NCBI GenBank assembly: GCA_028015205.1
Contig: CM051516.1
Coordinates: 24,604,593-24,668,592 of the forward strand
Direction: 5' to 3'
Source of the DNA: Mytilisepta virgata
Taxonomy: Eukaryota; Mollusca; Bivalvia; Mytilida; Mytilidae
DNA: 64,000 nucleotides
Below the pieces are notes generated by a model that searched no databases, was not told the origin of the DNA, and worked only from the letters and a program-made list of their open reading frames with translations. Shown in pieces: positions 43,304-55,335 of the stretch. The position numbers and the translations under genes were made by a program. Within the stretch, counting starts at the first letter, position 1; every line of letters starts with the position of its first letter.

Positions 43304-45062
43304 TGTCATGCCGGCCAACCTACATGTACAGGTGTACATGTTTCTATATTTATTTATTATTCATTGATTGGTGTTGATATATTATTATGACAAATATTAT
43401 GTTCTGTATTTATTGAAAGTGCTATATAATTGTTAATTCAGATTAAGTAACTTTTACACTCTATATAATAGATTTTCTACTTTCACTTTCATTGTTTACA
43501 TTTTGTAATAGTACATTACGTCATTGGAATGTTGACCGGAAGCCCTCCATATGCAAATTTATTTATGTTTACCGTTGCCGATAATTACTGTATTTATGTT
43601 ATCTAGCTATTGTATGTCATAATTGCAGTAGGGCACTTTATATTTAATGTATTATTGTTAATTGATAACCTGCATTATTGCAGGAAAGGTCGCAAAGTCT
43701 TGTTTTCAAAGTTAGGGAACTTCATGTGTTGTGAGATCGGAGGGCGCTTCCGAATCGTATTTTTACCTTTAAATACCTTTGTAATCTGTTATTTAAGGCA
43801 TGACTGCTTCAGTATTTTATCGCTGAATAGTTGTATTTCATTGTCAGCTTTCATGCATGCCTGTATATTGTTAATTTTACATAAATATCTCCGAGAGTGC
43901 ATGGTCATTTTTAGCTTACTTTTACCGGAAGTAATTGGTCAAAGCAAGAAGCCTTTTCATTGGCTAGCATTTTATGACGTCAGTTGCCGCCACTGAGCGT
44001 CAGATTTGAGAATACTTTCAATTCGGGAAGACGCAATATCCAACCGCTCAAGATAAATGTCTCAAGCACAGCTTGCTTCCGCCGTAGCGATGGTAAATTA
44101 TTATTACCAAATTCGTGTTTTATGATATTTAATTCACGCGGAAATAATTATGTTGATTTTAGCTTATTTCAAGTCTCTATTTCTTGGGCAAACGTCCGTG
44201 AGTTGCACCTTGAAACTTGGTGCAACTTCGCACTTGTTGAATATTTGAGTATTAGCTTCTTTGGCTAATATGGATAGGAAATAACAGTTTAGATATATTT
44301 TATTCCGTTTATTGTAATATTTGGCGGATTTTGTTCTTGTGCCGTTTTTGCCTATTGGAATTGTTTTAATATTTGATCCTGGTGCTCCTTGCACCAGAAA
44401 CTTTGATTTGATGTCTTGGTGCACCAGAATAACTTTAGGACAGTTTTGCACCTTACTTTGAATAGTAAATAGTTTAGTTGAAACCTCGAGGTGCAAGACT
44501 CTGTAAAACAAATTCTTGCACCACGTTTGGCGCACCTTGAAGTTACTGCACCAGGAATTCTCGGTGCATAACTATTATTTGCACCATAACCTGTTTTGTT
44601 ATTGCACCATAAATTCTGGTGTTGCACCACATTTAATACCTTCGCTTTGCACCTCAATCTTTAGGTGCAATGTTAATGCACCTCATATTTTTATAGGGAC
44701 CACGCACTCTCCTATATAAATCATATGCTATTATTCTAGTTGATATTATTCTTGTTGAATATTGTACTTTGATCTATTATTCATAACATGCTGTGACTTC
44801 TGGTACAATAAATCATAAACTTGATTCTGAGTAGTCACTTCAAGCCAAATAGACTGCTCCCTACTATTTTACAAACGAGCTCCTGAAGGTAGACTGCATG
44901 ATGATCGAACCCATCCCCCTTTTGAACACTGATTAGAACCAGTGTATTTATATTACGATATTCCCCTTGTTCGTTGCTCACCTCACTGTGGCTTGCGTGA
45001 AAAAAAAAAAAAAAAAAAAAAAAAAAGGGAGATAACTACCACACTGGCGGGGCAGCACGACA
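43304..45062 (+). repeat. 3' LTR, 1759 bp
   Basis: Matches 31999-33759 except about five substitutions (two near 43636-43643, two near 44169, one near 44888) and a 27-A instead of 29-A tract. Followed by the ATGAG duplication. Confidence 0.95.
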
Positions 45063-45860
45063 ATGAGCTTATGTTATCGGTAATTCTTGTTGGTTTATCG
45101 ATGACATTTCTAAAATTAAAATGACTAATGAGATCCCATAGCTTGTTATTATTAACGAACAAAAGATTTGAATTAAGGTCACGAGAAATCACGATGTTTT
45201 CGTTCGTTTGAAAGGCCTGCTCGATTGACCAAGTTAACCGAGTCCAAAAATCAGCGTCAGTCCGTTGTGGACGATATATATTACAAAGCAGAAACGATTG
45301 GTCTTTTGCATGTACTTCTGCCCAAAGAGTTTCATCCAAATGATTTTCAAATTCAGCTCTCCGTCTTATACCGATATTTTATATGTATAAATTAAAAGAC
45401 CGCCGCCATTGTCAGTACGATCTTTCCGTAGGGGACGTGGAATAAATGAATCTATTATTAGGCAACCGTTATCAATATTACTACTAAGATGTGTTTCAGT
45501 AAGGATAAGAATGTCAAATTCTTCGGCAAAAATGTGGAGAAAGTGTAATTTATTTCTGATACTGCGTATATTCATATTACAAATTGAAATAGATTTTTCT
45601 GCAGCCAAATTATCGGAGGCACTAATAGACGAATTGTTCGGGGTTTCGGGAGCAGGGTTAGTTTCGATATTACCTATGAGAAGTATAAAATGTAAAACAT
45701 AAAGAAGATAAACAGTATTTATTTTTGGATTTAAACTTTGAAGAATATGAAGGCAAGAGATGAAGAACGAGCACTGTAAGTTTATCATCAATATATCAAA
45801 ATAGTTATCTGTTTGAAAAACAGAGTTTCCGCACGATCTCTGTCTACTAGTATTGAAAAT
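45063..45860 (-). pseudogene. LINE (CR1/Jockey-like) 5' part: APE-type endonuclease, split by the Gypsy element
   Basis: On the minus strand, 45791-45366 reads NIETNPAPET (a conserved LINE N-terminal word), ICNMNIRSIRNKLHFLH, FDILILTETHLSS (catalytic Glu) and GGGLLIYTYK. After a frameshift, 45339-45068 reads LWAEVHAKDQSFLLCNIYRP, ENIVISRDLN (normally GDLN) and KPTRITDNISS, where the LTR element interrupts. The rest of the domain is at 31998-31899. Inactive because of the frameshift, the GDLN change and the insertion. Confidence 0.85.
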
Positions 45861-46364
45861 TACAATTGCTGCTCTATATTCTTCTATACTATTACCCGTT
45901 AGGGATTAAATATATAAAAATATGGAAGCAGCAAAAGGAAAACTTATAACAACTAGAATAATCATCAGGTATTTCTTCGCATAAGTCATCACCACAGGAA
46001 AACATTGGAAAATTTAAGTACAATGTCTTTGAAAACATGGACCATAATAAAATACTGTACATTATAAGGTAAACTAGTGCCATTTACAGGCAAAAGAAGA
46101 TAGATGGAAGCTTCGTATAGGAAAATGTATTATTCGTATTATACAATTACTGTATTATAATCTCTTCAATTTAAACACAAGGGAAGATTATCTATTTCTC
46201 ACATTGGAAAAAAAAAACCAGAACCAATGAATTCATAGAACAAAAGAACAAAAAAGTTTATTCTCTGAAATAACCATTTCTATCGTTCCGGTTGGTATTT
46301 TTACCCATTTCTTCATGATACATGTGATACAAATGTACGGAGCCCCGCAGTGGACACGACAAAA
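45861..46364. other. No gene recognised
   Basis: AT-rich flank of the LINE 5' end. A 63-codon hydrophobic minus-strand frame (45892-46083) has no support. Confidence 0.45.
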
Positions 46365-46540
46365 AAATTTATATCGTTATCTCAATTTATGATATCGTTA
46401 TCACTATTTATGATATCTTTATCTCGATTTGTGATATCGTTATCTCGAATTGTTATATCGTTATCCCGATTTGTTATATCGTTATATCAATTTATTGTAC
46501 CGTTATCTCGATTTATTATTTCGTTATCTCGGTTTATTAG
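46365..46540 (+). repeat. 21-bp minisatellite, about 8-9 units
   Basis: Unit approximately GATATCGTTATCTCGATTTGT, diverged copies head to tail. Because 21 is a multiple of three the plus strand is open and would encode a heptad repeat (ISLSRFV)n, starting from an ATG at 46350, but no gene context supports translation. Directly abuts the element at 46540. Confidence 0.8.
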
Positions 46541-47185
46541 CTCACCTGGCCCGTCGTTGTCGTCGTAAACGTTCCTTAAAAGATCTTCTCCTCTGAAACC
46601 ACTGGGCCAATTCAAACAAAAGTTGGCTGCAATGGTCCTTAAGTGATCCTCTTTCAGACGTGTATTCGATGACCCCTTCCATCATCCAAGATGACCGCCA
46701 GAGCCGAACATAGTTTTACATAGGATCCTATTGGAAATTGACTTAAAGACCTGCTTGTCCGAAACCCCTTGGCTAATTGGAACAATACTGGGCAGCAATG
46801 GTCCTTAGGTTGTTCTCTTTCAGAATTATATCCGATGACTCGATTGTCATCCAGGATAGCCGCCAGAGTCGAACATAGTTTAACATAGGACTCTATGTGA
46901 AATTTACTTAAAGATTTTCTCGTCTGAAACCACTTGGCCAATTTGAACAAAACACGGCAGCAATGGTCCTCTTTCAGGAGTATATCCGATGTTCCTGGCC
47001 ACTATCCAAGATGGATGCCAGAAATGACTAAGTTTAACATAGGACCTAATGTGAAAGTTCATTAAGTGATCTTCTTGTTTTAAATCCAGCGAGCAAATTA
47101 GAACTTGACATCAATTATTCAGGCTGACAGTCAAAATGGACAAAGTCCAGGTGAACGATACAGGCTCCTGGGAGCCTCTAGTTAT
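46540..47185 (-). mobile_element. Interspersed element with ~160-bp internal tandem units (copy, ~3 units)
   Basis: Starts AGCTCACCTGGCCCGTCGTTG and ends GATACAGGCTCCTGGGAGCC. Contains GACCGCCAGAGCCGAACATAG-type units spaced ~160-170 bp. Its right end (46999-47185) is also part of the left palindrome arm. Confidence 0.7.
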
Positions 47186-47999
47186 ATTGTTATTTCGATG
47201 CAATATTGTAAGTTAAATACCTGTCCACTAACAATCCAAACCGAATAAGATTCATTATTAGCACATAATTTCTAAGTTAATTACCATTTGTATCATTTAT
47301 AATTTATAATTCCAATAGTACTAGTTGAGTCATGGTTGTTCAGTGTTTCGGTTTAGCTTTTAAGAACCAAGGCATATCCTCATCTATAAAGAAGACATGA
47401 AAATGTGTTTCCGCCAATAACATAACTATTATATTTTAATATAAGAGGAATGGGGTACGACACTGATGCTCTCTTTCAATAGAAAAGTCATGAAAGTGTC
47501 TTGCAATTCTTTCGTTTAAAAGAATTTTACTTTTATATAGATAATTTGTTTAAGTGTATTCTGTGAGATAATATTTTATATTTTTATAAACAAACAACAA
47601 AATGGATAACAGGAAAGTAAACAATAACATACCAATCAATCAATGCAACCTAACTTACAAAACGCCGGACAAAAAATAAAAGTGTACAAAACACAAACAT
47701 GAACACAACAGAGTCAGGATAATCTAATTTGGTACAGACACTGAATAGTGGCGGGGTTAAATCGGTTTAATTGGTACCCAAACCTCCCGCTTTTTCAATT
47801 ATGACAGTCTGGTGTATAAAACACACTGTAAAAACCAATACAGTATGATTACCAACAATGGGACCGCTTGCTAGAAATGAAAATTAGTGGACGGTTTAAC
47901 ATTAAAACTAGCTAAGGCTCTCAAAGCTGCAGGTCGCATACTTCGATATACTGTACGAAAAAATATGAAATAACACTTCCATAAAGGGTTTAATGGTAT

Positions 48000-49010
48000 C
48001 TAGTCATAGAGTTCAATAGAAATCGGCAGTATTCGTGAGAGGTCATTATGAATTTAAAGTCTTCAAGCCATTCGAAGAAAGGTAAATTTTTACAGAATTA
48101 TACATAATTTCATATTTGTAGTCCTTACTGTGAAAAAAATCTTAGGTAAATCCCAAGTTTCTGTGTTTTACTAGCGAGACTTCTGCATTTATTCACGATA
48201 CTGCTGTGGAAACTGGGATGGGAAAATCCTTTCATGATAAATGCTTTTCTTGAAGCTGGATATTTAGATGAAAGATGTTGATATCTATTATAAAACTTTT
48301 TAAAGGCATTAAGCAGCAAATATTTTTTAGTAATCGTATGGTTTCGTTCGTTAATCTTCTAGCCGAGAGCATATTCGTGCAAAACGTACAAGCTGTGATA
48401 TGTACACTATATTCGATGGTACCAAAGGCACGTCTCCATCAAGAAAGGGGAAGGTAGTAATTGGAAAATTAAAATCGTCCCTTTTGTCATAAATTTTAGC
48501 ACGTATCTCTCCATTTTAGATATGTATAGTAAGATCTAAAAAAGAACAGCATTTACTATTCTTATTAGCTTTGTTCAAATGTAGCTCTTTTGGGTGAATG
48601 TCTTTTGCATATTTAAGAAACTCGGGGTTATCAACAGTAAGTACATCATCAAGATATCTGCAATTATTGTTATAAATGTCAATTAATTTATCATGATTCT
48701 GTATTTTACACTTAAGGAGGTTTTTTCATGAAAGACTGTTCTTAAGAATATAAAAATAAGTCGGCAATAAGAGTTTGTACCCATAGGAATCCCAGTGACC
48801 TGTCGATACACAGTATTGCCAAAAATGAAGAAATAATTTTTGAACATTTATAAGATGGATTATAGAATGAAGCAAAAGCACATTTCTGATAAACAAAATC
48901 TGATGAATAAACCATGTCGCCCATTGTTTTTAAATATTGTCTGTAGATCTTTAAGGTTAATAGAGGAATGATGTTGATGATGCATATTATGGTTTGTTGT
49001 TTTTCCATGC
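48000..49010 (-). pseudogene. RT-element remnant in the left palindrome arm
   Basis: Minus strand, from 49008: KIYRQYLKTMGDMVYSSDFV and YQKCAFASFYNPSYKCSK; then the GIPMGTN-like block with frame change, YLDDVLTVDNPEF-type block around 48650, and C-terminus FYNRYQHLSSKYPASRKAF plus HPSFHSSIVNKCRSLASK (48319-48125). Several frame breaks. Confidence 0.75.
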
Positions 49011-50789
49011 GACGGTCGTGGGCGTAGTCGAGGACTTATTATGACTAGTTATTATTATTCTTCTTTCTTCAGTAGCTGTTTTTTTTTGCAGAGTTTTCTC
49101 GAAAACGGCTCATTCTATTGAAACCAAACTTGGAACAAACATATAGTCCAGTCAGATCAAGTTTTAACCTCAAACTAATTGCAACAGAAAATGTTTTAGT
49201 TCTAATCTATAGCATTAAGCCCCAAATATACACAGAAAAAAGTCTCATAAAATGTTACTTGGGGAAAACTCAAAATCAGCATTTTTAATTTCCTATGGAA
49301 ATTAACATTGGAAAGGGGAGATAACTCTGCAAAAATGCTTCTTTTTTTGGAAGTTTTTGGTTGATTTTCTTAAAATTCATGTAAAGTATGATACTTTGAT
49401 GGGGTTATAAGTTCGTATTTGACTATATTATATAATCTTCTGCTCATGAAATGTACAAAACCGAAATGTTATGGGTATTTTTATTTTTTTGCGCATTTTT
49501 CATTAAAGAAATTGCAAATTTGTGGCTTTTTAACCATTTTGAAAAAATAATGTGAAAATTTGGTATAGTTTATATCTGTAAATTATATTTGATCAGCATC
49601 TTCTTTGTTTAAAGAAACTTTAAACCACATAAAGAAAAATATATGCTTAATTATTTTTATTAAATTTGAGATTCTTTACCTTGACAAGTTGAAAAATTTA
49701 ATAAATGGTCAACTAATGAATTACGAAATCTAGGTTGTAGCTTGATAAAAGATATGAAAAAAACTTTAGAGTTGTTTGTTATACTCTAAAGACGGATAAC
49801 ATAACAAGAATCAATAAATTCTGCTGAATAGAAGCGGTAAAGTTATAATTTTGTATCAATTTTTATTGATATTTCTGCCTTTTTTTGCAGAGTTATCTCA
49901 CATTTTCAATGCAAATGTCCATAGGGATTTTAAAATCGTGATTTTTTAATCTTCCACAAGTTAGATTTTGTTGGACTTTTTTTCTGTGTATATTTGGGGT
50001 ATAATGCTGAAGATTTAAACTTAAAAAATCTTCTTTTGCAATAACTTTAAGGTTAGGGTCAAATTTATGCTAGATTGACTGGACTAATAGGGAACCATCT
50101 GAGGTAGTGCCTCGTCATACTAAAAAATCCAAGATGGCGGCCATTTTTTAAACGGCCGGTCGTCTCTTTCCATGAAAGTGTCTTGCATTTATTTTATTTA
50201 AACGAATGTTTCAATATGATTCGAAAAATAAATCCAAGATTCAGATCCCACTAGTATTTCCAACAAAATATAACCCGACTCTTCGGCAATTAGGAAGGGC
50301 TATTAAGAAGCATTGGTATGATATCATAATGATGAACAGAGCAACAGAATCCTCAATAGACCTCCCGAGTTTCTAAAATATGCAAAATACATTTATCCAA
50401 AAGACCTACATTTCAAATTATTCAAGTATATCTACTCACACGGCAGCCATTTTGAAAATAGTGGCCATCTTTCATATTTCAAAATCATTGTCTATAGAAT
50501 TTTCGATGAAGCTGAACATTTCTATGCTAAAATTGAATCTTGTCAAGAATTTGTTTTCTATTTTTTAAGATTTATAAAAATCAGATAGCGGCCGTTTCAA
50601 AATGGCGGCAATCTTGGATATTTTAGTATGACGAGGCACTACCTCAGATGGTTCCCTATTTTTGTTCCAAGTTTGGTTTCAATAGATTGAGCCGTTTTCG
50701 AGAAAACTCTGCAAAAAAAAAATAACAGCTACTGAAGAAAAAATAATAACTAGTCATAATAAGTCCTCGACTACGCCCACGACCGTCGC

Positions 50790-52200
50790 ATGGCAAAACA
50801 ACAAACCATAATATACATCATCAACGTCGTTCCTCTATTAACCTTAAAGATCTACAGACAATATTTAAAAATAATGGGCGACATGGTTTATTCATCAGAT
50901 TTTGTTCCATTCCTACTTCTCAGTTACATAAGATTTATCAGAAATGTGCTTTTGCTTCATTCTATAATCCATCTTAAAAATGGTGATACTGTGTATCGAC
51001 AGGTCATTGGGATTCCTATGGGTACAAACTCTTATTGCCGACTTATTCTTATATTCTTATGAACAGTCTTTCATGAAAAAAACTCATTAAGTGTAAAATA
51101 CAGAATCATGATAAATTAATTGACATTTATAACAATAATTGCAGGTATCTTGATAATGTACTTACTGTTGATAACCCCGAGTTTCTTAAATATGCAAAAG
51201 ACATTCGCCAAAAAGAGCTACATTTGAACAAAGCTAATAAGAATAGTAAATGCTGTTCTTTTTTAGATCTTACTATACATATCTAAAATGGAGAGATACG
51301 TGCTAAAATTTATGACAAAAGGGACGATTTTAATTTTCCAATTACTAGCTTCCCCTTTCTTGATGGAGACGTGCCTTTGGTACCATCGTTTAGAGTGTAC
51401 ATATCATACCTTGTACGTTTTGCACGAATATGCTCTCGGCTAGAAGATTAACGAACGAAACCATACGATTACTAAAAAAATATTTGCTGCTTAATGCTGC
51501 TTTAAAAGGTTTTATAATAGATATCAACGTCTTTCATCTAAATATCCAGCTTCCAGAAAAACACTTATCATGAAAAGATTTCCCATCCCAGTTTCTACTG
51601 CAGTATCGTGAATAAATGCAGAAGTCTCGCTAGTAACCCACAGAAACGTGGGATTTACTTAAGATTTTTTCACAGTAAGGGCTAGAAATATGAAATTATG
51701 TGTAATTCTGTAAAAATTGCCCTTTCTTTAATGGCTTGAAGACTTTAAATTCATAATGGCCTCTCACGAATACTGCCGATTTCTATTGAACTCTATAACT
51801 AGATACCATTAAACCCTTTATGGAAGTGTTATTTCATATTGTTTTCGTTCAGTAGAGGGAAGTATCCGACCTGCAGCTATGAGAGCCTTAGCTTGTTTTA
51901 ATGTTAAACCCTCCACTCTAATTTTCATTTCTAGCAAGCGGTCACATTGCTGGTAATCATACTGTATTGGTTTGTATAGTGTTTTATACACCAGACTTTC
52001 ATAATAGAAGAAATGGGAGGTTTGGGTACCAATTAAACCGGTTTAACCCCGCCAATATTCAGTTTCTGTACCAAATTAGACTATCCTGACTCTGTTGTGT
52101 TCATGTTTATGTTTTGTACACTTTTATTTTTTGTCCGGCGTTTTGTAAGTCAGGCTGCTTTGACTGATTGGCATGTTATTGTTGACTTTTCCTGTTATCC
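50790..52200 (+). pseudogene. RT-element remnant in the right palindrome arm
   Basis: Plus-strand mirror of 48000-49010: LKIYRQYLKIMGDMVYSSDF, VYRQVIGIPMGTNS, a broken YLDN(V)LTVDNPEF block at about 51145-51185, and the C-terminal block at 51495-51660. The non-coding 3' part continues to about 52200 with AAACCGGTTTAA(C) and TACTGTATTGGTTTGTATAG. Confidence 0.75.
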
Positions 52201-52439
52201 ATTTTGTTGTTTGTTTATAAAAATATAAAATATTATCTCACAGAATACACTTAAACAAATTATCTATATAAAAGTAAAATTCTGAATAACTATGACTCGA
52301 CTAGTACTATTGGAATTATAAATTATAAATGATACAAATGGTAATTAACTTAGAAATCATGTGCTAATAATGAATCTTATTCGGTTTGGATTGTTAGTGG
52401 ACAGGTATTTAACTTACAATATTGCATCGAAATAACAAT

Positions 52440-52628
52440 ATAACTAGAGGCTCCCAGGAGCCTGTATCGCTCACCTGGACTTTGTCCATTTTGACTGTCA
52501 GCCTGAATAATTGCTGTCAAGTTCTAATTGGCTCATTGGATTTAAAACAAGAAGATCATTCAGTGAACTTTCCTTTTATGTCCTATGTTAAACTTAGTTC
52601 ATTTCTGGCATCCATCCTGGATAGTGGC
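52440..52628 (+). mobile_element. Interspersed tandem-unit element, truncated left end
   Basis: GAGGCTCCCAGGAGCCTGTA and TCGCTCACCTGGACTTTGTC as at 14450, then a single partial unit ending at CATCCATCCTGGATAGTGG, where LINE sequence begins. Confidence 0.7.
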
Positions 52629-52630
52629 TT

Positions 52631-53165
52631 AAACTAGATATATTAGATTTCTCTAGAGTCAGGGGGTCACATGATATATCAAAAATTTCGTGTAAATCAT
52701 TTACAAAACAATTAAAAAGGGTAGGTCTTTGACTATCCCCTTGTTTTACTCCTCTCTTTAGGCTAAAAAATTCTGAATAATCAGTATCTGCCTTAATTGC
52801 AGATTTGCTTGAACTGTATATATTTTTTATAACTTCATAGAACTTGCCTCCAATGCCAGTTCCCATAAGTTTGTACATTAAGCCTTCATGTCACAAAGAA
52901 TCAAAAGCCTTTCAAAGGTCTACAAAACAGGCATAAATTTTTTGCTTGTTTTTGTTAAGATATTTAGTAATTAACGTTTTTAATATGAAAATACTGTCTG
53001 TGGTTCTGTGATTCGACCTGAACCCGAATTGCTGTTTTGCATACCTATTTTCATAGTGGATATTCAACCTATCATTCAATAATGAGATAATTAATTTTGC
53101 TATGGAGTTTTGAAGGCATATTCCCCTGTAGTTGTTTAAATCTGAATTATATAATCGTACTAGCT
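52631..53165 (-). pseudogene. LINE RT-domain fragment
   Basis: Minus strand from 53165: pieces reading LNDRLNIHYENRYAKQQFGF and FRSNHRTTDSIFILKTLITK (in two frames), FVDL-KAFDS with a stop in the middle (catalytic Asp block), then LMGTGIGGKFYEVIKNIYSS and GVKQGDSQRPTLFN, the conserved GVKQGDxLSPTLFN motif with L-S changed. Truncated at 52631 by the tandem-unit element. The following YADD block is missing. Confidence 0.8.
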
Positions 53166-53167
53166 GG

Positions 53168-53227
<60 letters not shown>
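53168..53227. repeat. (TA)n microsatellite
   Basis: About 29 TA units. A second TA run (with CA) is at 53904-53943. Confidence 0.95.
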
Positions 53228-53228
<1 letters not shown>

Positions 53229-53900
53229 TGTAATGGATGTGGATTTGATTAGTCTCCCTTTTTATGTTCAGATTAATGTTTTCTTAATTATATGTTCATT
53301 TTACGTTTAATTCGATTTAAATACACTAAAATATAAAGTAGCTTAATTTGTTTAACTGTTAAAGTATTTAACTATGATAGCTGTTTAATATTTTATGAAT
53401 TTTAGCTTATAAAAAATTTCTTCTATACCTTATCTTTAAATTTATCTGAGAAAGCTATAACATTGATCAGGAGTTGCAGCTGTGGAGAGAAGACCACTCT
53501 CTACGTGTACAAGCCGGCATAACTGCCAAAGTTCTTGTACACTTTAATTTCAGTCTAAATTAGACTTAGCTCGCAGGAATCCATCGATTCCACCCGAGTT
53601 CTTTTTCTGCAACTACTTTGGCATTACTTTGGTACTTTAAACTAAATTCTAAAACACAACGCGAATTACTTTTTTTAATTACTTTTTTAGCTTTGTTATT
53701 TAAGGTTTCATCTTGGTTTAATTTGACTACAAGTATGTTTGGCTATATAGTTGTATATTTGTAAATAAAATATTGTCTTATGTCGAAATTATGTCTGTTC
53801 AGCCAGAATCTGACACCAGGTATCCCGATGATCGAATAGGGTCGAAGTACTGGCTATTACACGTCCTGGGAGGTGTCTTCACTGACCCCCTCCTGTTACA
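53229..53900 (+). repeat. Possible solo LTR, ~672 bp
   Basis: Begins TGTAATGGATGTGGATTTGA and ends CCTCCTGTTACA, TG...CA with short inverted TGTAA/TTACA ends. An AATAAAATATTGTCTTATGTC poly-A region sits 120 bp before the end, followed by a U5-like stretch. It contains no ORF. The TA/CA microsatellite on both sides hides any target duplication (TAAAT vs ATACA do not match), so this remains tentative. Confidence 0.4.
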
Positions 53901-53902
53901 AT

Positions 53903-53944
<42 letters not shown>

Positions 53945-53946
<2 letters not shown>

Positions 53947-55335
53947 TAATGCAAATATATATATATTCACTATACGAACTTTGAGAAGTTCCTCTGTGAT
54001 TACCTAACATTTAATGAGGCCATCAATGTGAAAATTAAAACAGAAACTGAAAACAAAACATGTAATAATATTTACAATGTAATGTATTATTGAACTTTTG
54101 GATATGATTAACCACGGTAATGATCGGTAATAAAAACATTTGCACGAATATTACAAACGAGAGGGGGGGAATGGATAATCCATTTTTTCAATATATGTGC
54201 TGGTATAATTGAATTTAATTAAGACAAAAGAGCACAAATTTTGACTTCGCATTATATCGGAATAAACAATTTACATGATGTAATGTTTGAAAGAAGAAGA
54301 AAAAAAGAAAAATAAAAAACACATTGGAACTAACAATCAAATTTTTGTCTTTTTTGTTTTTTGTTTTTTTTTTAAACTCGTATGTAGTATAATGCAAATA
54401 AGCATAATGTAGAATAATAATAAGGATATTTTAATGAAATGATTTTTTTTAGTTCCCGTCCACTCGTGTCAAGCAGCTCACCAACCTCCCACCCGCTAAT
54501 AATTTTACTTGTACGATATACACAAAAGGATAATTCTGATTACATGTTATTGATATAAAGAAAGATCACTGTATTAGTAACATAAAATACATATACATGT
54601 ATATCTATATAATATTATATAAATATAAAAATAACGCAACTATAATTTTCAAATCAATTACGAAAAAACTACACATCAGAATTTATATTGAAGTTTGTGA
54701 TGTTCTATTATCGTCGTCATGGTCGTTGTCCTCTTGTACTTTGTATATGCTCCCTGGGTTTTTGCAACAAGTACGTATACCTGTAGAATATGAGCAATAT
54801 ATTAGTGAGAATTATATTTTGTTTAAAGCATTTATCAAGATTACATAGTAGGCGGTTTCTCTTATACATTTTTTTTGTGTTTTATTTTATATACGACTAG
54901 TAGAGTAATGGAGAGTTTTTACTTCTTACAAGAAAAAGTATACATAAATAAAAATGATAATTATCAAAATGATAAAAACAAACCAAATCTTTCACATGTA
55001 AGTTTTCTTTCTCTTTTTATACACTGGGGTGTTGTCATGTTGGTACATGCAATGCACGTTTCGTAGAATTACCAATATGCTGCGGTGAACAGATTCTCGG
55101 CATGAATTTCTCATAATCGGAGATATGGATTTTCCATCAGCACCAAAGTAATTTGCAATGATTAATCTATAAATGTTTCATTCACCCGAGTCAAGTATAC
55201 TCTCTCACAAAAGAAACAAACATGCAAGATTTTTGATTTCCAGAATATTTACTTTCATTTAGGTACGTATAATAACGAAATAAGAACATGCTTTTTGTGA
55301 AATTTTGTCCGGTGAAGGAATATCACGGTTTTTGA
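53945..55335. other. No gene recognised
   Basis: AT-rich. An 83-codon frame at 54597-54848 and others are composition-driven. No splice-supported exon. Confidence 0.45.

Larger units (their letters stand above)
31999..45062 (+). mobile_element. Ty3/Gypsy-type LTR retrotransposon with extra zinc-finger/BTB gene, 13.06 kb
   Basis: Order: 5' LTR (31999-33759), putative primer-binding site, gag, pol (-1 frame; PR-RT-RNaseH-IN, the Ty3/Gypsy order), two structured hairpins, third gene, polypurine tract, 3' LTR (43304-45062). The termini are TG...CA. A 5-bp ATGAG duplication flanks it (31994-31998, 45063-45067). The LTRs differ by about five substitutions and a poly-A length change (29 vs 27 A), so the insertion is young. 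Pol is interrupted by a 1.4-kb insertion (36867-38271) and an in-frame TAG (40297), so this copy cannot be autonomous. Without the insertion it would be about 11.65 kb, large for the superfamily because of the long LTRs and the third gene. Clade not assigned. Confidence 0.95.
46999..52627. repeat. 5.6-kb imperfect palindrome (arms ~2.0-2.1 kb, spacer ~1.5 kb)
   Basis: The left arm 46999-49140 is the reverse complement of 50660-52627: CCACTATCCAAGATGGATGC at one end matches GCATCCATCCTGGATAGTGG at the other, and inner words CTCGAAAACGGCTCA and CCAAACTTGGAACAAA match as well. The left arm has ~180 extra bp (about 47345-47525). The spacer holds further inverted pairs: CCCCAAATATACACAGAAAA (49220) against its near-complement at about 49985, and GGGAACCATCTGAGGTAGTG (50090) against 50637. 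The arms carry matching RT-element remnants and repeat-element ends. Substitutions and indels between arms show it is not an assembly mirror. Confidence 0.8.
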
